This document shows, one piece after another, positions 60,664 through 64,000 of a stretch of DNA of 64,000 bases (within the stretch, counting starts at the first letter, position 1; every line of letters starts with the position of its first letter). Both the position numbers and the translations under genes were made by a program. This DNA is from JANPIX01 sp031425195. Its GTDB lineage: Bacteria; Pseudomonadota; Alphaproteobacteria; Rhodobacterales; Rhodobacteraceae. Location of the stretch: NCBI GenBank assembly GCA_031425195.1, contig JANPIX010000001.1, forward strand, positions 124,001 to 188,000, read 5' to 3'. The notes beneath the pieces were generated by a model. That model saw only the letters and a list, made by a program, of their open reading frames with translations. It made no database searches and was not told the DNA's origin.

Positions 60664-60935
60664 TGCGGTGGGAACATGCTGACTTGGGTCCAAAGGGAGC
60701 AAGCCAGCCCGTCATGATGGCGCAGGAGGGCACAGCCACATATTGGGTCGGGGATCTTGGTTGCGGTCTTGTGGCGATGCGGCCTTACCGTGGCGTGAAC
60801 CGCGTCATCCCAACGCGCGGTGCCCGGACACTCGAAGAGGCCATGGCTTCGGTCGAGGCGTTCCATGCCGAGCTGGTTCGGCTCCCGGCAGACGACAGGC
60901 ATCACAGGCTGTTGGGCAAGGTGATGGCGAAATGA
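60663..60935 (+). CDS. Small phage protein
   Basis: A 90-residue protein with the HH-containing C-terminus (PADDRHHRLLGKVM). ATG at 60663 shares a base with the previous stop; four-base overlap downstream. Family unknown. Confidence 0.6.
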   Translation: MRWEHADLGPKGASQPVMMAQEGTATYWVGDLGCGLVAMRPYRGVNRVIPTRGARTLEEAMASVEAFHAELVRLPADDRHHRLLGKVMAK

Positions 60936-61186
60936 CCGCATCCGCCCGCCTTTCCATTGTCATGCGAGAAGTCGAACGGCCGCCAAATGGCATCACTCTC
61001 GCGGTCTCTGAAGGCCGTGCCGGGGGATTGCACTTCGACGTGACCGTCACGCCAACGGAGATGCACATCGCCTTTGCCGATCGAAAAGGGCCGAGCTTCG
61101 CGTGCAGTCTGCAGGACCTTGGAAATGCCATGGCCACGGAGATCGACGAGATGCTGACCGGGAAAAGGGGGCACGCACATGACTGA
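60932..61186 (+). CDS. Small phage protein
   Basis: An 84-residue protein, beta-rich in the middle (LHFDVTVTPTEMHIAFADRK). Overlaps the preceding gene by four bases and GemA by eight. No family recognised. Confidence 0.6.
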   Translation: MTASARLSIVMREVERPPNGITLAVSEGRAGGLHFDVTVTPTEMHIAFADRKGPSFACSLQDLGNAMATEIDEMLTGKRGHAHD

Positions 61187-61631
61187 TCGGGCTTTGCAGA
61201 GATTGATCTTCGCTGGCTGTCGCGAACTTGGGCTTGATGCAGACACGCGCCATGATCTTCAACTCGTGGCCACTGGCAAGGCAAGCCTTTCCGAAATGAC
61301 CGATGCCGATCTTCGCAAAGTGGTGGATGCCTTGAAGGCGCGTGGCTTCGATGCCGCTGCCGGCAGGGCGAAGAAGTCCCATGCACGGCCTGCCGCGGGT
61401 CGAGCAGACATTCGCTATCTGCACGTTCTCTGGCGGCTCCTGGCTGAGGCGGGTGCTGTCCAGGTGCGCGGGGCAAAGGGGCTGAACGCCTTCATTCGAA
61501 CGCGGTTCGAAAAGGCATGGGGATCCGTTCCCATCGATGTCGATCGAATGACGGACGGTGCGCACATTCGCGATGTCACCGAGGCCCTGAAATCGATGTG
61601 CCAGCGCGCCGGAGTGGAATATCGCAGATGA
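61179..61631 (+). CDS. gemA: GemA-like regulatory protein (DUF1018, Mu gp16)
   Basis: A 150-residue protein with the two-part DUF1018 layout: an N-terminal helical region with LIFAGCRELGLDADTRHDL, and a C-terminal winged-helix-like region with KGLNAFIRTRFEKAW and IRDVTEALKSMCQR. In Mu, GemA/gp16 modulates host gene expression and DNA topology. It lies just before a Mor-like activator, as in Mu. Confidence 0.85.
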   Translation: MTDRALQRLIFAGCRELGLDADTRHDLQLVATGKASLSEMTDADLRKVVDALKARGFDAAAGRAKKSHARPAAGRADIRYLHVLWRLLAEAGAVQVRGAKGLNAFIRTRFEKAWGSVPIDVDRMTDGAHIRDVTEALKSMCQRAGVEYRR

Positions 61632-61888
61632 GCAGATGCCGCACCCGTGTGTCTGACCATGCCGTCGTCCGGTATCTGGAGCGGGCTGGCGGTTTCGACA
61701 TCGCAAGCCTCCGCCGTCAGATCGCGCTGCGCGTTGATGCTGCAGCCCGTGCCGGGGCTGACGCGATCACCATCGACGGCCTCAAGTACATGATCACGGC
61801 TGACGATTTCGGTTACGTCATCACCACTGTCGTACCTGTTGACGAGCGCAGTGTGGTTCCGCACCAGCGGCGGAAGGCGGCAGAATGA
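61628..61888 (+). CDS. Small phage protein
   Basis: An 86-residue protein (SDHAVVRYLERAGGFDIASLR), a pattern that recurs in phage early regions of alphaproteobacteria. Overlaps GemA upstream and the Mor-like gene downstream by four bases each. Confidence 0.65.
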   Translation: MSRCRTRVSDHAVVRYLERAGGFDIASLRRQIALRVDAAARAGADAITIDGLKYMITADDFGYVITTVVPVDERSVVPHQRRKAAE

Positions 61889-62277
61889 CGACGCCCCGAC
61901 CGCCGGCGCACATCGCGGCCTATGTCGAGGTCCTGGGCGTGGATCTGACAATCCGCTTTCTTTTGGCGTTTGGCGGTGCCGAAGTCTATCTGGCCGCCAA
62001 CCCGAGTGCGCAGTCCGCCGTTGTTCAGTTGGTTGGCCTCGACAATGCTTTGGCCCTTGCGACCGCTGCCGATGCACGTGGAGCGGGTTGGCAGCGGCGC
62101 GTTCCCACGGGCAAACCGTGGATTGCCCGGGTTTGGCATTCACAGGGCTTGTCGAAAGCCGAAATCAGCCGCAGACTGCACACATCTGACGTGACCGTCC
62201 GAAAATGGTTGCACTCGGACGACGCCGCCGATCAGGGCAGCGCCCGATCCGACCCCCGCCAGGCCAGCTTCCTCTAA
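61885..62277 (+). CDS. Mor-like transcription activator
   Basis: A 130-residue protein with the Mor/C-type order: a helical dimer region (AHIAAYVEVLGVDLTIRFLLAFGG in part) and a C-terminal helix-turn-helix (GLSKAEISRRLHTSDVTVRKWL). Mor-type proteins switch on middle or late phage genes. Its place at the end of the early region, just before lysis genes, fits that. Assignment from order and HTH; no full signature. Confidence 0.65.
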   Translation: MTTPRPPAHIAAYVEVLGVDLTIRFLLAFGGAEVYLAANPSAQSAVVQLVGLDNALALATAADARGAGWQRRVPTGKPWIARVWHSQGLSKAEISRRLHTSDVTVRKWLHSDDAADQGSARSDPRQASFL

Positions 62278-62281
62278 ATCC

Positions 62282-62299
62282 CCCGCAAGCCCTTGTGGG
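62282..62299. promoter_or_regulatory. Imperfect dyad before lysis genes
   Basis: CCCGCAAG-CC-CTTGTGGG is an inverted repeat with seven of eight arm bases matched, beginning five bases after the Mor-like gene stop and 83 bases before the endolysin ATG. It could be the binding site of the Mor-like activator or a hairpin at the end of the early transcript. No T-run follows. Confidence 0.45.
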
Positions 62300-62381
62300 T
62301 GAAATGGCCCGCGTTTGCAGGGCATTCTGAACCCATCAAGACCGCGCGCGCGCCCGGTCGATTTTGGTTCCGGGATTTGCC

Positions 62382-63245
62382 ATGCATCTGACCAATCACC
62401 GTATCGACGGAGTGGCTTTCGATGCCGCGATCCTGACTGGGGGGAAGATCACCCCCGAGGTTGTCGTCATGCACGACACAGCAGGGCGGCTTGAGGCGGG
62501 CAACTCGGCCGCCTATCTCGCCCGGACCACCAAGGCCTCGGTTCATTTCGTGGTCGAGCGCAACGGTGCGGTGACGCAGCTCGTCGACACAAACCGACGC
62601 GCCGGCCACGCAGGTCAATCGACATTCCAGGGCCGCCCGGATGTGAACGCCTTCTCGATCGGCATCGAAATCGTCAACCCGGGCAAGCTGACCCGTCTGG
62701 GCGGTGGCAGTGCCATTGCCTGGTATGGTCAGGAATTTGGATATGGCGAATACAAGCTCGCCGAGATCGAAACGCCAGAGCATGGCAAGGGTGTCTGGAT
62801 GCCCTATCCCGAAGCGCAGATCGCGGCCGTTCTGGACCTGACGATTGCGCTGTTCGAAGACATCGACACCCTGCGCGACATCACAACGCACTGGTACATC
62901 AGCCCGGGCCGCAAGATCGACACGAACCCCCTGTTCCCCTTGGAGAGCCTGCGCGCACGCATCCTTGGGCGGGACGATCCCGCGCTGGAGCTGGCCGAGG
63001 CAAAGTCCAGCGAGATGAAGACCGAGATGTTCGTTCGGGTCAACGCGCCTGCGTCCGGCTTGAACGTTCGTCGCTGGCCGTCTTTCAATCCGAATGTGAT
63101 CGGCACCGCCCCGCACGGCGCGGAACTGCCTGTCTTGCGCACCGGCGTTTTCGGCGGGCTCGGCTGGCACCTCGTTCGGTTCGACGGCCGCGAAGGCTGG
63201 GTCGTCGACCGCTACACCGAAACCGCAACGAAAAGAGGCACGTGA
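62382..63245 (+). CDS. N-acetylmuramoyl-L-alanine amidase endolysin with SH3-like tail
   Basis: A 287-residue endolysin. The amidase_2 domain (about 15-185) shows zinc ligands H31 in VVMHDTAG, H170 in THWYISPG and D180. A C-terminal bacterial SH3-like wall-binding domain begins near 215 (GLNVRRWPS). It cuts the peptide from muramic acid to lyse the host. ATG 62382 chosen; TTG at 62364 is less likely. It overlaps the holin-like gene by one base. Confidence 0.9.
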   Translation: MHLTNHRIDGVAFDAAILTGGKITPEVVVMHDTAGRLEAGNSAAYLARTTKASVHFVVERNGAVTQLVDTNRRAGHAGQSTFQGRPDVNAFSIGIEIVNPGKLTRLGGGSAIAWYGQEFGYGEYKLAEIETPEHGKGVWMPYPEAQIAAVLDLTIALFEDIDTLRDITTHWYISPGRKIDTNPLFPLESLRARILGRDDPALELAEAKSSEMKTEMFVRVNAPASGLNVRRWPSFNPNVIGTAPHGAELPVLRTGVFGGLGWHLVRFDGREGWVVDRYTETATKRGT

Positions 63246-63589
63246 TGCTCGGCAAACTGCTGACCTTATCAAACAACCGCGACCTGCCCGGGCTGCCCGC
63301 CTGGCAGGTCAAATCCTTCTGGCTGCAGGTCCTGATGGTGGCCACGGTCCTGCTGAATTATTTTGGCGTCGACCTGATGGCGGTGTTCGCCGCCATGGGG
63401 CTGGGCCGCGATCCGCAGGCGGTGATCGCCACCGGCGAGCGCGCCGTCAACGCCGTCCAGCAACTGATCCCGATCGCGCTCGGGATCTGGACCTGGTTCG
63501 AGCGGCGCGCGCCGAGATACCGCCTGATCTTCTGGCCAAAGGCAAAGGGTCGGGCCGAAGGAAAGGACAATCCGGGAGACGCAGCGTGA
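63245..63589 (+). CDS. Holin-like membrane protein
   Basis: A 114-residue protein with two hydrophobic segments (about 24-50 and 68-88) and a charged C-terminus, directly after the endolysin gene with a one-base overlap. Size and position are those of a holin, but no holin family is matched with certainty. Confidence 0.7.
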   Translation: MLGKLLTLSNNRDLPGLPAWQVKSFWLQVLMVATVLLNYFGVDLMAVFAAMGLGRDPQAVIATGERAVNAVQQLIPIALGIWTWFERRAPRYRLIFWPKAKGRAEGKDNPGDAA

Positions 63590-63924
63590 TCGGTTTTGAC
63601 TTCACCGTGACGCTGCCCTTCGTCTTCATGATCGTCAGCCTTGGCTACACCTGGTGGGCCACGCGCGACCGCAACACCGAGGCGAAGTTCAAGGCAGGTT
63701 CGGAACGCATGGACAGGCATGAGACGCGGATCAACAGCCTGGAACAAACGGTCCGCGCCCAGCCGACCCGTGACGACATGCACGAGTTGCGCCTGAGCAT
63801 CGAACGGCTGAACGGCGAACTGCGCACCATGGCGGCCGTGATCGAGGGCAACAACCGGATCATGGAGCGGATCGAGGACGTGGTCGGTCGGCAGGAAGAA
63901 CATCTGATGAAGGGCGGCAAGTGA
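63586..63924 (+). CDS. DUF2730 phage protein (Mu gp25-like)
   Basis: A 112-residue protein with an N-terminal transmembrane helix (about 10-26) and a long coiled coil, as in the DUF2730 family found after lysis genes in Mu-like phages. It starts with GTG at 63586, which overlaps the previous stop. A spanin-like or accessory lysis role is possible. Confidence 0.75.
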   Translation: MIGFDFTVTLPFVFMIVSLGYTWWATRDRNTEAKFKAGSERMDRHETRINSLEQTVRAQPTRDDMHELRLSIERLNGELRTMAAVIEGNNRIMERIEDVVGRQEEHLMKGGK

Positions 63925-64000
63925 TGAGCGACTATGCGGAAACCACCCTGCGCCAGCATCGGCGTCTCGCGATCCTGCGCCACCTGGCCGAAATTCCCGA
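63924..64000 (+). CDS. Start of the next phage gene (VpaChn25_0724-like family)
   Basis: The first 25 codons read ETTLRQHRRLAILRHLAEIP, the N-terminal helix-turn-helix of a small phage regulatory family typical at this place in Mu-like phages. The rest is outside the window. It overlaps the DUF2730 stop by one base. Confidence 0.6.
   Translation, partial: MSDYAETTLRQHRRLAILRHLAEIP

Larger units (their letters stand above)
49294..64000. mobile_element. Mu-like transposable prophage, left part
   Basis: From a terminal-looking TGTTCGGC at 49294 through the window's right edge the gene order is that of transposable Mu-like phages: repressor in reverse, early regulators, MuA transposase, MuB ATPase, small early genes, DUF3164, GemA, Mor-like activator, endolysin, holin-like and DUF2730. 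The phage of Rhodobacter capsulatus called RcapMu is a known relative type. The left boundary is inferred from the repeat cluster; the right end is outside the window. Confidence 0.9.

Noticed and set aside
1..64000. CRISPR array, rRNA or tRNA genes
   Set aside because: No regularly spaced 25-40-base repeats and no recognisable RNA gene pattern seen on reading the window.

Overview
The window reads as chromosomal DNA of a Rhodobacteraceae-type alphaproteobacterium. Supports for this are the high GC, the RpoHII-type heat-shock sigma factor, a TauE/TIGR02186 pair, an rsmI-yraN-gshB group next to a penicillin-binding-protein activator, and many genes joined by 1- or 4-base start/stop overlaps. 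No rRNA, tRNA or CRISPR array was seen.

1-8,700: a carnitine-degradation cluster (a cdhR-type regulator divergent from cdhC, a fused cdhA-cdhB and an acyl-CoA dehydrogenase cut by the left edge), then an MgtC-like protein, an M3 oligopeptidase and an amino-acid importer without an ATPase gene. 8,800-12,600: a copper module, cueR and copA on the minus strand and a CopZ-like chaperone plus a Met/His-rich DUF305 protein on the plus strand, with two divergent MerR-type promoters that have 19-bp spacers. 12,600-16,400: a membrane-anchored MoeB/ThiF protein, dut, coaBC and rpoHII, the last behind a probable sigma-E promoter. 16,400-33,700: cobU, a phosphatase, a glutathione-transferase with a cysteine-rich tail, yifB, gshB, yraN, rsmI, a PBP activator, glnD, murJ, a rhomboid that has lost its catalytic residues, trpS, a stress protein, nfuA, tsaB and rimI.

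33,800-39,350: a nucleoside-salvage operon (BMP-type binding protein, double ATPase, two permeases, purine-nucleoside phosphorylase) with a terminator-like hairpin inside the start of the ATPase gene. 39,450-48,900: TSUP transporter and partner, MATE exporter with two thioesterases, two MerR regulators, a cupin, a sulfotransferase, a 2-hydroxyacid dehydrogenase, csaA, proC and ybjN.

49,294 (approximately) to the right edge: a Mu-like transposable prophage entering the window by its left end. In order it holds repeated 13-17-bp motifs that look like transposase end sites, a membrane protein gene paired with a LexA-like repressor on the minus strand, three tandem operator-like dyads, then a tightly packed rightward early operon: small regulators, a ParB-like protein, MuA-type transposase (D271/D342/E394), MuB-type ATPase, a DnaA-domain-IV-like protein, DUF3164, three tiny membrane proteins, an ASCH-like protein, GemA and a Mor-like activator. 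The lysis genes follow (amidase endolysin, holin-like protein, DUF2730 protein) and then the start of the next phage gene. The structural genes and right end lie outside the window. The items most worth a second look are the prophage gene likely to be expressed in the lysogen beside the repressor, the end-site and operator arrays, the DnaA-like phage protein, the pseudo-rhomboid, and the hairpins that follow both binding-protein genes.
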